This document shows positions 26,458 through 34,504 of a DNA stretch of 64,000 nt, in pieces. The stretch comes from Chelativorans xinjiangensis (GTDB lineage Bacteria; Pseudomonadota; Alphaproteobacteria; Rhizobiales; Rhizobiaceae): the NCBI RefSeq assembly GCF_009812055.1, contig NZ_WQNH01000002.1, positions 124,001 to 188,000 on the forward strand, written 5' to 3'. A program made the translations under genes and the position numbers. Numbering within the stretch: the first letter of the stretch is position 1; every line of letters starts with the position of its first letter. The notes under the pieces are model-generated. The model had not been told where the DNA came from, did not search any database, and worked only from the letters and a program-made list of their open reading frames with translations.

Positions 26458-26786
26458 TGCTGGGCCACCTCGCCGGCACATGAGGCATAGCCCGCCATGT
26501 CCACGTAATCATCCAAGTTGAGGTCGCCCGACTGCGTGCGTGCAACCTTCATGAGAACCATCATGATACCCACGTCGTGGGCCGATAGGTCTGCACCGGG
26601 TTCCTTGCGGGTATGAAGCCATGCGTTCCACATGGTGGCGATGCGGTCGAAGTTGTCCCTCTTGGCCCCGTGTTGGCGGTCCCTATCTCCGCCGACAAGC
26701 TCTGCCGCTCTGGATGCTATATCGGTAGCTCGCATGACAGTGTGGTCTTCAAGCGGGCCGAACGTCTCTGTTGCAATATCGCTCAC
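26454..26786 (-). CDS. DUF6378-type phage protein
   Basis: The 110-residue product starts with GTG 26786, overlapping the upstream stop as GTGA, with AGGAG eight bases before it. The sequence AAELVGGDRDRQHGAKRDNF followed by MVLMKVARTQSGDLNLDDYVD matches a small helical phage family (DUF6378) that resembles nucleotide pyrophosphohydrolase-like helical proteins. Function is unknown. It is coupled to the DUF4406 gene downstream. Confidence 0.75.
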   Translation of the reverse strand: MSDIATETFGPLEDHTVMRATDIASRAAELVGGDRDRQHGAKRDNFDRIATMWNAWLHTRKEPGADLSAHDVGIMMVLMKVARTQSGDLNLDDYVDMAGYASCAGEVAQQ

Positions 26787-27805
26787 TTATAGCGCTCCTG
26801 AAGGTCGAGCATTGAAAGGAAATTGGAGCCCTCAACACGACCGCCACTCAGGCGAAGCTCAGCCACTCCATAGGAGTATCCGGTGGTCGCCCCATCTGCA
26901 TATTTGGGGATATAGCCATAGGGCATCGCAGACCCCACGTTGGTGACGGTGATGGAGTTGTTGATGCCTATCTTCGGCACCGTGACGTGGTTCCACCGGT
27001 GGGTATGGCCAAAAACGATGGAGTGCGTACTCTGGTTGCCGATGTTCTGCTCCGGGTAGCGGCCTCCGATGGGCTTGCCCATGATGCTGATAGGCACGTG
27101 GGTGAAGCCTACACCCTCCATGAACAGCCAGTGCCGGTACGGCGTCACGCGCCATCGATAGCGGGCGAAGAACTGATCAAGCTGGAGTGTCAATGTGCCC
27201 TTGAGGTTCGGTGCGGCTTCCTCCAAACGCCAGACGCGGAACTCGTGATTGCCCAGCACCACGTCATGCGGGATTTCACCGATGCCAACCTCTCGATGAT
27301 ACTCATCAAGCGATTCCTCGCCAGATTCGATGTCCTCCTGAAATGCCGGGCGCTGCTGCTGGCTCGCTGATCCTGGTGCGCTGTGGAACTCACAGCTCTC
27401 CATGTCGAAGAAATCGCCAATCTGGATAACGTTGTCCGGGCGCGTTTCTGCCACATAGCGCCCTATCCAGCGCATGGGTTCTATCTCCATGCCGGGCCTG
27501 CGATGCATATCACCTATGACGACGACGCGCCGGGACGGTAAGTCTCTGGCGGCCATTGGATTATATGCTCGCACCCGGACGCGGGGCTTACTGCTTCCGA
27601 GGTCGCCGATATCCGGGGCGTATGCGTCTTGGGCGGGCCCGTGATTACGGGCATCCAACCCGCATTGTATCCAGCGTTGGGCCTTCTTCCATTCGATACC
27701 AAGAGCTTCGGCAACGTCTGAATAGCGCGGTCTCCCAAGGCTGTCCCAAATCTCAAGGGCACGCACAACACGCGGATCGTCCGCGCGGAGCCGGGGTGTG
27801 GGCAT
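26783..27805 (-). CDS. HTH plus calcineurin-like phosphoesterase protein
   Basis: All metallophosphoesterase motifs are present: VVVIGDMHRRP (GDxH), VIQIGDFFDM (GDxxD), VVLGNHEFRV (GNHE) and IVFGHTHRW (GHTH). Before them (about residues 5-55) is a helix-turn-helix-like region, PRYSDVAEALGIEWKKAQRW. The result is a 340-residue cytoplasmic phosphodiesterase or phosphatase with a possible DNA-binding end. I chose ATG 27805 (AGGATAGG upstream) over an upstream ATG that overlaps the next gene. It follows the lysis genes closely. Confidence 0.82.
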   Translation of the reverse strand: MPTPRLRADDPRVVRALEIWDSLGRPRYSDVAEALGIEWKKAQRWIQCGLDARNHGPAQDAYAPDIGDLGSSKPRVRVRAYNPMAARDLPSRRVVVIGDMHRRPGMEIEPMRWIGRYVAETRPDNVIQIGDFFDMESCEFHSAPGSASQQQRPAFQEDIESGEESLDEYHREVGIGEIPHDVVLGNHEFRVWRLEEAAPNLKGTLTLQLDQFFARYRWRVTPYRHWLFMEGVGFTHVPISIMGKPIGGRYPEQNIGNQSTHSIVFGHTHRWNHVTVPKIGINNSITVTNVGSAMPYGYIPKYADGATTGYSYGVAELRLSGGRVEGSNFLSMLDLQERYK

Positions 27806-27809
27806 TCGC

Positions 27810-28022
27810 CTATCCTTTGATGAATGGAAGGAATTTGGCGGCTGTGCCGGCAGCGAAGCCGCCGACCGATGCCATGGCGATGATGGCCCACCGGGCCCCA
27901 CGGGCCTGCATGAGGAAGCCATGCATCTCGTCAACCTTGGAGGACATCTTCAAGAGGTCGTCGCTCAAGTTGGAGACGTGGACCTCAAGGCGGGCAATTC
28001 TCTCGCGCTCGTCGGCGGTCAT
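27810..28022 (-). CDS. XhlA-like membrane protein, lysis cassette
   Basis: This 70-residue protein has an N-terminal coiled coil (ERERIARLEVHVSNLSDDLL) and one C-terminal transmembrane helix (WAIIAMASVGGFAAGTAAKF). That layout matches XhlA-type phage proteins, which associate with holins at the membrane. The ATG 28022 shares a base with the holin stop. It lies between the phosphoesterase and holin genes. Confidence 0.65.
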   Translation of the reverse strand: MTADERERIARLEVHVSNLSDDLLKMSSKVDEMHGFLMQARGARWAIIAMASVGGFAAGTAAKFLPFIKG

Positions 28023-28387
28023 CAGCGCCTCCTCTCGAAAGGACGCGTCAGGAAGTAGGCGCCGAACACAATCATCTGGAGTTGCCAAAACTCCGGTGAG
28101 AGCGCGTCAGTTGTTCCCCACCCGAGAACCTTGTCCCACACGACGATTTTTGCGTCATAGATCACGAACGGAGCCGCAAATGCCGGCCTTATCCAGCGTG
28201 TCATCCATGAGCCCTGCTCGGCTGCGAGGACGGCCTGACGAGCTTGAAGTTGGGTAATGAGTTTGTCGGCCTCGATGCGCTCGGAATCGTTCTGTGCGCG
28301 CAACCGTGCTTCGTAAGCGCGGTTAAGCTCTCGGCCTATGGCGGCAATACCACCGCCAGTCAGCCAAGATAGGATGGCGCCGAACAT
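28022..28387 (-). CDS. Holin-like protein (3TM, GTA/phage type)
   Basis: This 121-residue membrane protein begins MFGAILSWLTGGGIAAIGRE, then a basic coiled helix (about 20-58), and two hydrophobic segments in WIRPAFAAPFVIYDAKIVVW and MIVFGAYFLTRP. It resembles the three-span holin family next to endolysins in alphaproteobacterial phages and gene transfer agents. It overlaps neighbours by one base on each side. Role: inner-membrane hole formation at lysis, by context. Confidence 0.75.
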   Translation of the reverse strand: MFGAILSWLTGGGIAAIGRELNRAYEARLRAQNDSERIEADKLITQLQARQAVLAAEQGSWMTRWIRPAFAAPFVIYDAKIVVWDKVLGWGTTDALSPEFWQLQMIVFGAYFLTRPFERRR

Positions 28388-28578
28388 CAGTAGCGCTCAC
28401 CCACTGGCGTCGTCGTGATCTTGCGTAGCCACATGTTGGCGAGCACAACGAAGAGGGCATAGTACGGAACCCAAACGTCCGGCAGGACGTCGCGGAATTC
28501 CGTCAGTTCCATAATGGGCAAAATCGCCATGAGCGCATTCGCAATAAGCGTGCGCCAGCCTTTCAACTTCGCTAGCAT
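28387..28578 (-). CDS. Small membrane protein of the lysis cassette
   Basis: The 63-residue product has two likely membrane segments (LIANALMAILPIMELTEF and YYALFVVLANMWLRKI). Its position between endolysin and holin, joined by TGATG overlaps on both sides, suggests a second holin or an antiholin. The family resembles small phage proteins with a KGWRT...N start. Specific role not determinable. Confidence 0.7.
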   Translation of the reverse strand: MLAKLKGWRTLIANALMAILPIMELTEFRDVLPDVWVPYYALFVVLANMWLRKITTTPVGERY

Positions 28579-29402
28579 CAGAATAACCTTTCGATGAGTG
28601 CAGTGATCTTGTCCCAGAACAGCGCGAGAGACGTGCCGATGACGGCGACAAGGGCGACGATGCCGCTCTTTCCGCCAGACTTGCCCGTTGGCGGCGTTTC
28701 GGGTTCCGGGGTGTCCGGGAGCGGCGGAAGGGGCTCGCGCGTGCTGGCGGGTGCTTTCTGTGCTGAATGGCCGGCGGCCGTCAGGGCAGAGTGGAAAGCA
28801 CGGTGATATTTGGCGATATCGCCGTCCGTTCCATCCTTGCCGTTGACGATCCGGCGTGGGTGGTGGGCCGGAGGTGCCGATAGATCTTCCGGGAAGGCAT
28901 AATCGGAAAGCTTGCGACCGGTGTAGAGGCCCTCGGCCATGCCGATCACAGCGCTATCCGCACCCGTGCGCGGCTTCAGAAGCTCCTCAGGATACCTGAT
29001 TAGATCCACGCCAAGCCGCGTACCCATCTTGAGATAGTTCTTGTAGTGGGTTGTCTGGATTGGGCCACGGCCAAACCACCCTTCGCGCCAATAGGGCGTC
29101 TTGACCCAAGATAGCTGACCGGCCTTCCATGCCCTTTCCAGCCGGGCGATAACCGTGGCGTCGGACGGGCTCTTGTCCTTGTGCGAGGCGTAGACCGTTT
29201 CCTTGATGGGAAGCATATAGCCGCCCGTCTCGTGGTAGACCTGTGCTAGGATGTTGGCGACGTAGTGCGGGTCGGTGACACGGTTGCGGGTGCAGGAATC
29301 CAGAATAGCCTCCGTACCCCGCACCTGTCCCTGCGATAGCGACGTGCCAAACACCCCGCTCTCACGACGCCGGAGCGCCGCGAAGAATTTCGCTCGATCC
29401 AT
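28578..29402 (-). CDS. Endolysin, GH19 chitinase/lysozyme-like, membrane-anchored
   Basis: The 274-residue product has a GH19-type catalytic domain (about 1-170): AYVLAQVYHETGG-like ILAQVYHETGGYMLPIKE carrying the catalytic Glu and YWREGWFGRGPIQTTHYKNY, the substrate groove motif. A Pro-rich linker (about 205-240) precedes a C-terminal hydrophobic helix (IVALVAVIGTSLALFW), so it is tail-anchored rather than soluble. It would cut peptidoglycan during lysis. ATG 29402 has AAGGAT upstream; the longer frame was rejected. Confidence 0.88.
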   Translation of the reverse strand: MDRAKFFAALRRRESGVFGTSLSQGQVRGTEAILDSCTRNRVTDPHYVANILAQVYHETGGYMLPIKETVYASHKDKSPSDATVIARLERAWKAGQLSWVKTPYWREGWFGRGPIQTTHYKNYLKMGTRLGVDLIRYPEELLKPRTGADSAVIGMAEGLYTGRKLSDYAFPEDLSAPPAHHPRRIVNGKDGTDGDIAKYHRAFHSALTAAGHSAQKAPASTREPLPPLPDTPEPETPPTGKSGGKSGIVALVAVIGTSLALFWDKITALIERLF

Positions 29403-29425
29403 AATGGTATCCTTGGGTTTTTGGA

Positions 29426-29623
29426 TTAGGGCTTGCGATGCTTGTGCAGGAGCCACCACTCCAGTTCCGAGCCGCAATGATCGGGCTCGATGAGATGTGA
29501 TGCCAGTTTGCAAAACACGCAATTAACGCCCCACCGGTAAGCAATTCGGGCGCACAATGTCTGCGGCCACTCCCCTCCCGTAAGCCAGTTTGCCATGCGG
29601 GAGAGATGCCCGAGAAACGTCAT
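29426..29623 (-). CDS. Small phage protein of the LTGGE/DHC type
   Basis: The 65-residue product starts MTFLGHLSRMANWLTGGEWP and contains LCARIAYRW and PDHCGSE. The pattern LTGGE...L(C/S)AR...DHC recurs, as I recall, in small proteins near lysis genes of proteobacterial phages; function unknown. A GAGG ribosome site precedes ATG 29623. Four cysteines are notable for so short a protein. Confidence 0.65.
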   Translation of the reverse strand: MTFLGHLSRMANWLTGGEWPQTLCARIAYRWGVNCVFCKLASHLIEPDHCGSELEWWLLHKHRKP

Positions 29624-29630
29624 TCCAGCC

Positions 29631-29756
29631 TCACCCGAATAGCAGCTCGACCAGCAGAACAGACGGCACAAGCAACGCCACGCCCATCATCGCCATTACT
29701 CCGACAAAGCCGATGGCCACGTAGAGCCCAAGGCGGTAGAAGTCTTTCGCTTCCAT
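29631..29756 (-). CDS. 41-residue single-span membrane protein
   Basis: A frame of 41 codons, MEAKDFYRLGLYVAIGFVGV and on, forms one long hydrophobic helix after a charged N-terminus. AAGGA lies about ten bases upstream. It ends 8 bases before the next gene and is probably co-transcribed with the lysis cassette. No family recognised. Confidence 0.55.
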   Translation of the reverse strand: MEAKDFYRLGLYVAIGFVGVMAMMGVALLVPSVLLVELLFG

Positions 29757-29858
29757 CGTGTGGGCGTCCTTGATTTTTTGTGTGGGTGGTGGGATAGGGA
29801 ATTTGCCTGCTAGATGGCAGTAAGACAGACGGTGCGACATAGGGGGTGACGAGCAAAT

Positions 29859-30413
29859 ATGTCGAACAGACCAACCAATGTATTTGTCCTTTGCGCAGGA
29901 CGCTGCGGGTCAACCACATTCATAAAAGCATGTCGCCACATGACGAACTTCACGACTGCCCATGAAGGCAGAGCGCGCGCCTTCGGTCCCTATAAGTTCA
30001 CCTACCCAGAACACCATATAGAGGCGGACAATCGCTTATCTTGGATGCTGGGTCGACTAGAAACGGCTTATGGAGACCGTGCTTTTTATGTCCACCTTAC
30101 CCGCGATCTGGATGCTGTAGCCGAAAGCCATGCAAAACGCATGACCCCTGGTAGCAATAGCATCGCTCAAGCGTATAGACAGTCGATATTATCCCGTCAC
30201 GAAGAAGAGGGGCCAAATCTAGCGATAGCGCGCGACATGCTTATAACCATTACGGAGAACATTCGCTATTTTCTCTCGAATAAAACGCACGTCATGCACA
30301 TTAAACTTGAGTGTGCCGAGGAAGACTTTAGGGAATTTTGGCGTTGGGTTGGCGCAACAGGAGATATGGAAGCGGCTTTACTGGAGTGGCGGATAAGGCA
30401 CAACGCTTCTTGA
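29859..30413 (+). CDS. Sulfotransferase family protein (phage accessory gene)
   Basis: The 184-residue product opens with VFVLCAGRCGSTTFIKAC, the PAPS 5'-phosphosulfate-binding loop of the sulfotransferase fold. A YVHLTRDLDAVAESHAKR segment matches the 3'-phosphate-binding Arg/Ser motif. The C-terminal FREFWRWVGATGDMEAALLEW resembles the family's terminal helix. It would transfer sulfate from PAPS to a glycan or other acceptor; the acceptor is unknown. It is on the opposite strand to the late genes and converges on the tail-spike gene, the position of an accessory lysogenic gene. Local GC is lower than the host genes. Confidence 0.8.
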   Translation: MSNRPTNVFVLCAGRCGSTTFIKACRHMTNFTTAHEGRARAFGPYKFTYPEHHIEADNRLSWMLGRLETAYGDRAFYVHLTRDLDAVAESHAKRMTPGSNSIAQAYRQSILSRHEEEGPNLAIARDMLITITENIRYFLSNKTHVMHIKLECAEEDFREFWRWVGATGDMEAALLEWRIRHNAS

Positions 30414-30440
30414 TTTGGGAGGGGTTGCCTTTCTCTGCTT

Positions 30441-33122
30441 CTAAGTTCTGGAAAGCTCTCTCCTGGTCCATGCAGCCTCCAAGGCAAGCGCCTCTTCATA
30501 GCGCACGCCATAGCGCCACTCTCCGGTCTCGCGCTCAACTTCCACCTCAACGTCAACAGTCTCCACCACCGGCACCGAGCTAAGAAGTGGAACTTTTCGG
30601 TAGACCCGGTGATCAGGCGTCGACGCTTCTACGTCCAGTTCATCATGCATTACTGGTACGCCGCTCTCGTCCACAACGGGCAACGTGCGTTCCTTCGGAC
30701 GCCTCACGGTCTTTTTAGTGCGGCGTTGCACGATGCGATCATCGACCACCTCTTCGACAAGGCCGTCGATTTCGACTTCTTCGAAGACGTGCTGTTCTTC
30801 TTGGCGGATTTCGATTGCCGTTTCTATGACTGGATCACGACACAGTAGGCCAATCTCAAAGGCATCGAGGCCACGCGCAGCAAAGGCGCGCTCTATCTGC
30901 TGTGCGACCAGCCCAACGTGCCAACGGGCAGTTTCTCCCTTTTCCTCAACGGCATGTTTCCACTTATACCGAGACCACCGCACATCACCCCATGCGTCGA
31001 GCCATTCGTCAGGTACGGCCTCGATGTCCTGCTTCTCTCGCTCGTCAGACGTGTTGATCGTCGCATTACCCGCGAACACCTCGGACCAGCGGAAAGAAGC
31101 GGAGCCTAGAGTCCTGACGTTGTCCTGCGTAGGGCGGACGACGCCTCCGAATACATTGTCGATGGCGTTGTAGGTCAGGGTTCCCATTCCAAGAGTAGCC
31201 GACCCGCCCGACGCCAAGATACGTGTGTCGTAGGCACTATTGTTGCCCGAGGTGTGAAACGCGATGTAGCGCCCCGAGCCTGTGGCGGTGGTAGGCGTGC
31301 CCGCCTCAACGTCCCCTGTACCCTTGAGCAACCATCTACGGTCATTGCTGGTGTCTTCTACATATAGAGCGGTCCCTCCAAAATTGGAGCGAAGACGAAT
31401 GCCCTCTTTCAGCGCACTGGTGGTCTTGTAGTAATAGCCAACGTCCTGGCTGTCTGCCACATAGCCGTAGTGCCACCATCCGCGCGCCACGAACGCCGCT
31501 TGAGACTTGAAGTGATCCGCCGTCCCCTCAGCAACAGACGCCGCCAGATAGCCCCACACGCGGTTCGTGGCGTCATCAACCGTAGAGGTACTTGCCCCCT
31601 TCAGGTTCCTGTTGCTTATCTCTGCGCCTATCGCCTGGGTGGAAACACCCGCTAGAGACAGGTTGGTGACAAAGTTTGCGCCCCAAATCTTATTGACCGC
31701 GCCGACCAGCAGCCCTGTTCCGTTGGCCGGGGTCTGGATGCCAGCCGCGCTGTTAAGCGCCTCGTACCAACCATCCTTGACGGTGAGGACCGTCGAAGTC
31801 CAGCTTTCGAGGACGCCGATATATTTAGGGGAGTGCTTTGTTTCGATAACCGTCCCTTTGCGGAGACGAAGCAATTCATCCGCACTTAGCGCGGCGATTG
31901 TGGCTGTGGTCGACGTGTAGTTGGCTGTGGATTTGTCCGCGATAGCCGCCTGTGAATACGCTGCCCCTATCAGAGCTACCCCGTCCCGTTGCGCGTAATC
32001 AGCCAAGGCGGCCGGGGAGGCAACGCCGGTTATGGGGCTGGGTTTATCCGAATAGCCTCCGCCAAAGGTGACAGTGAAGCCGGCTGCATCATCCAAAATC
32101 CCGTATGGGTAGCCGTGAGTTACATGGACCCCCGGTCGCATCGTCCTGCCATTAAGGAAATCAGAAATGGTGCCCGCAAACCTTGCCCCATTATCCAAAA
32201 TCCAAGTGACGTTCTTGTTGTTGACATCGACCAAGCTCGTCAGATTATAGTCACCTGCAGGAACCCGAACGGCGCAAGTGTCGGCGCGCGGAACCGTACT
32301 GGTATTGTTCGGTGGGCCCAGCGTATCGAATGCGACGGCCGCTTGCGCTGCGGCGGAAAATGCTGCCGTATCGTCTGTAACACCATCGCCAACAGCACCG
32401 AAGTCTTTGACGCTCGGGATTTCCTCAATCTTCGACCGGAGCGTTCTGGCCACGCCGCCCGTGTAGGATGGCGTGAATTGGTCAAGAACATTAATTGCGG
32501 CGTCATCGGTCGCCGCACCCAGCAGCGCAAGGCCGGTGGTGCCTAGTGTGGTGGTCCCGGAGGAAAGGGTGGTGAGGTTGGCATCGTACGCCTGTACGTC
32601 CGTGCCAATTGTCAGTCCAAGACTGGCCCGCGCCGTCGCGCCGCTCTCCGCAACCCAGTTTGTGCCATTCCCGACGATGATGTTGCTATCGGTTTTGGCG
32701 AGCCCAGAGATGTCGTCCAGTGCGGCATTCCATGCCTGCACATCTGTACCGATCTCCAGGCCGAGATTGGTGCGTGCACCCGCTGCCGTTGATGCATTTG
32801 TGCCGCCCTGCGCAATGGCAAAGATGCCGTCGCCGTTTGGATCATAAATGCTCTTGAGCATCTCATCGTCGCCAATGGTGCCGGTGGCATCGCCCGCAGT
32901 ATCAACGGAATCGACAACCAGAATGTAGGGGTCGAAGGCGGCCGCGATTGGAGAGACGAAAATCAGATCGTTGACACGGACGCCGTACTCCCCGGCCCCG
33001 GCGAAATAGCCGGTCGCGGTGACGGTGGCCTGGCCATCGTCGGTGCGATAGCTGATAAACCGCATGCCCTCACCGCCAATGGGCTGGACGATGACGCCGA
33101 GGGTCGCCTGAGTGAATGCCAT
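30441..33122 (-). CDS. Tail spike/fibre with S74 self-cleaving chaperone domain
   Basis: This 893-residue trimeric receptor-binding protein has an N-terminal adaptor (about 1-90) and a pectate-lyase-like beta-helix entry motif VKDFGAVGDGVTDDTAAF (about 235-255). A long beta-rich shaft follows, and the C-terminal peptidase S74 domain begins NTSDEREKQDIE, whose Ser and Lys form the autoproteolysis dyad, followed by WHVGLVAQQIE. In known members this domain folds the trimer and is then cleaved off. It converges with the sulfotransferase gene, and a terminator lies upstream. Confidence 0.88.
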   Translation of the reverse strand: MAFTQATLGVIVQPIGGEGMRFISYRTDDGQATVTATGYFAGAGEYGVRVNDLIFVSPIAAAFDPYILVVDSVDTAGDATGTIGDDEMLKSIYDPNGDGIFAIAQGGTNASTAAGARTNLGLEIGTDVQAWNAALDDISGLAKTDSNIIVGNGTNWVAESGATARASLGLTIGTDVQAYDANLTTLSSGTTTLGTTGLALLGAATDDAAINVLDQFTPSYTGGVARTLRSKIEEIPSVKDFGAVGDGVTDDTAAFSAAAQAAVAFDTLGPPNNTSTVPRADTCAVRVPAGDYNLTSLVDVNNKNVTWILDNGARFAGTISDFLNGRTMRPGVHVTHGYPYGILDDAAGFTVTFGGGYSDKPSPITGVASPAALADYAQRDGVALIGAAYSQAAIADKSTANYTSTTATIAALSADELLRLRKGTVIETKHSPKYIGVLESWTSTVLTVKDGWYEALNSAAGIQTPANGTGLLVGAVNKIWGANFVTNLSLAGVSTQAIGAEISNRNLKGASTSTVDDATNRVWGYLAASVAEGTADHFKSQAAFVARGWWHYGYVADSQDVGYYYKTTSALKEGIRLRSNFGGTALYVEDTSNDRRWLLKGTGDVEAGTPTTATGSGRYIAFHTSGNNSAYDTRILASGGSATLGMGTLTYNAIDNVFGGVVRPTQDNVRTLGSASFRWSEVFAGNATINTSDEREKQDIEAVPDEWLDAWGDVRWSRYKWKHAVEEKGETARWHVGLVAQQIERAFAARGLDAFEIGLLCRDPVIETAIEIRQEEQHVFEEVEIDGLVEEVVDDRIVQRRTKKTVRRPKERTLPVVDESGVPVMHDELDVEASTPDHRVYRKVPLLSSVPVVETVDVEVEVERETGEWRYGVRYEEALALEAAWTRRELSRT

Positions 33123-33136
33123 GTGCTTATCCCAAT

Positions 33137-33163
33137 AAAAAAGCCGCCCTGCGGAGGCGGCTT
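33137..33163 (-). terminator. Rho-independent terminator before tail-spike gene
   Basis: The stem AAGCCGCC / GGCGGCTT with a seven-base loop is followed on the minus strand by TTTTTTATT. It ends the 33189-33836 transcript, so the tail spike needs read-through or its own promoter. Confidence 0.85.
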
Positions 33164-33188
33164 GAAAGGCTTCGATTGTCTGGTGTTA

Positions 33189-33467
33189 CTAAGAGAGTTT
33201 CGCTTGCCGGCGCAGGATCGCGGCCGTCATGCACTCCAGTTGTTCTTGTTCGCGCTGCTCTTCAGATTCGGCGTGGGCTGCTGCGCGGCTCCCGTCCTCA
33301 TCTCGCGCGGCTTCTTCGCGGCGGCGCAATTCCTCGCGCCAAGCCGCTTCGATCCTCTGTTGTTGCAGACGCTTGAGGGCGAGGCGCTTTTCTTCGTCAG
33401 TCCTTGCCCTGGCCTGCGCCGCGAGCGAACGCCGCACAGCCCGCTTTAGGGCGTGCAAGGTAATCAT
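33189..33467 (-). CDS. Charged helical phage protein, unknown
   Basis: This 92-residue product is dominated by Arg, Glu and Ala (LKRLQQQRIEAAWREELRRR) and is predicted to be one long coiled coil. It follows the appendage gene at 33471 by 3 bases and ends before a terminator. Possible roles are a tail-assembly chaperone or fibre adaptor, but there is no direct evidence. Confidence 0.65.
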   Translation of the reverse strand: MITLHALKRAVRRSLAAQARARTDEEKRLALKRLQQQRIEAAWREELRRREEAARDEDGSRAAAHAESEEQREQEQLECMTAAILRRQAKLS

Positions 33468-33470
33468 GGC

Positions 33471-33836
33471 TCATGTGTCTTGGGTTAGCGAAATAGAGGT
33501 TGTGCCGATGGTGATCGGGTTGGACGCCGACACCCACCAGACCGTTGCGGCGAGGGTAGAGCCATCCGTCACAAAGACGCGTGTGCCACGCACCACATCG
33601 TTGTTATTGGCGAAGTCCTTGGCTCTACGCCAAACTCCGGTGTCTGCCACATAGATGCCATTCTCGCTTGCCGTAGTCTGGTTCTTCACCAGCACCCGGT
33701 CATCCGCAACGACCGCAACGCCGTCGATGGTCTGTTCGCCGGATAGCGTGATGTTCGCTGTGGTGGCGACACGGCACGGGCCCTTGATGGCGGCGGATGA
33801 AGACAGTCCGTCCGTGCGGTCGATGTTGATTGCCAT
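33471..33836 (-). CDS. Phage tail-appendage (fibre-type) protein
   Basis: The 121-residue product contains TIDGVAVVADDRVLVKNQTT and SENGIYVADTGVWRRAKDF, a beta-rich module that recurs in phage tail fibres and spikes. Here it stands alone as a small protein, perhaps an adaptor or a minor appendage. ATG 33836 was chosen; the longer frame runs through a terminator hairpin. Confidence 0.75.
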   Translation of the reverse strand: MAINIDRTDGLSSSAAIKGPCRVATTANITLSGEQTIDGVAVVADDRVLVKNQTTASENGIYVADTGVWRRAKDFANNNDVVRGTRVFVTDGSTLAATVWWVSASNPITIGTTSISLTQDT

Positions 33837-33850
33837 GAGCTTCTCCATGC

Positions 33851-33876
33851 AAAAAGGCCGCCCATCTGGACGGCCT
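33851..33876 (-). terminator. Rho-independent terminator
   Basis: The stem AGGCCG / CGGCCT is followed on the minus strand by TTTTTG. It would stop transcription coming from the internal virion genes before the appendage genes. Confidence 0.75.
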
Positions 33877-33899
33877 CGCAAGATGTGACTATATGTAAC

Positions 33900-33934
33900 G
33901 AACCCGCCGAGCGTTGTGGCGCTGCGACGGGTTC
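33900..33934 (+). promoter_or_regulatory. Conserved leader hairpin, copy 1
   Basis: GAACCCGCCGAGCG and CGCTGCGACGGGTTC pair as a 7-base outer and 4-base inner stem. The 35 bases match 42341-42375 at 33 positions. The hairpin ends 28 bases before ATG 33963, with the ribosome site AGGAGGT in between. Confidence 0.7.
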
Positions 33935-33962
33935 TAACCAGCCAACCTGATAGGAGGTCGAC

Positions 33963-34256
33963 ATGGCTACCCGATATCTAATTCCCGTTAAGTTCCTCGG
34001 CAATGCGGCAATTCTGTCCGCCGCCGTTTTCCTTGCCTCGTGCGCCGCGCACCCGGATCGAATCAAGCCCGTGTCCTATGCCGACGCCACATGCACCGAT
34101 GCAGACCGACAGCGCCTTGCCGATCTAATCCAGGTGCAGAAGGCAACCGCGAGAAACGATGCCGTTGGCGTGTTCCTTATCGGTCTTCCGATGGGGCGCA
34201 TCGCAGGCGGCAACCATGCCCCGGAAATTGCACGCCTCAAGGGCGCATGCTCTTGA
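33963..34256 (+). CDS. Small lipoprotein, phage accessory
   Basis: The 97-residue product has a type II signal peptide with lipobox LASC (about residues 24-27): a basic N-terminus, hydrophobic core AAILSAAVFLASCAA, and cysteine as the mature first residue. The mature part is short, with two more cysteines that could pair. AGGAGG precedes ATG 33963. Whether it goes to inner or outer membrane is not clear; exclusion or spanin-like roles are possible. It is paired with a membrane protein whose start overlaps its 3' end. Confidence 0.72.
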   Translation: MATRYLIPVKFLGNAAILSAAVFLASCAAHPDRIKPVSYADATCTDADRQRLADLIQVQKATARNDAVGVFLIGLPMGRIAGGNHAPEIARLKGACS

Positions 34257-34504
34257 CGCGGTGGTTGAAGTTCATGGGCGCGGCGGTGGGATGGTCTCTC
34301 ATCTGCCGCGCCATTCTCGAACTCGCTCCCGTTCATCCAATCGCCGTGTTTTTCGTCTGGGTCGTCGGCTTTCTCTGGCTCACCGGATGGATAGCCGCAG
34401 GCCCGAAAGACGCTGACGATCTCGTCAAATACTGCCTCGCCACGCTGGCGCTCATAGCCCTTGGCGGCAGCGTCCTTTTCCTTCTGATCGCCCCATTCAC
34501 CTGA
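34247..34504 (+). CDS. Small multi-span membrane protein, phage accessory
   Basis: The 85-residue product has about three hydrophobic segments (MGAAVGWSLICRAILELAPV, IAVFFVWVVGFLWLTGWIAA, YCLATLALIALGGSVLFLLI). Its ATG lies 10 bases inside the lipoprotein gene, so the two are coupled. It converges with the virion gene at 34497 and overlaps its 3' end by 8 bases. No family recognised. Confidence 0.65.
   Translation: MLLTRWLKFMGAAVGWSLICRAILELAPVHPIAVFFVWVVGFLWLTGWIAAGPKDADDLVKYCLATLALIALGGSVLFLLIAPFT

Noticed and set aside
30685-31173. 162-codon plus-strand frame over the tail spike
   Set aside because: Ser/Arg-rich shadow of the S74 domain region.
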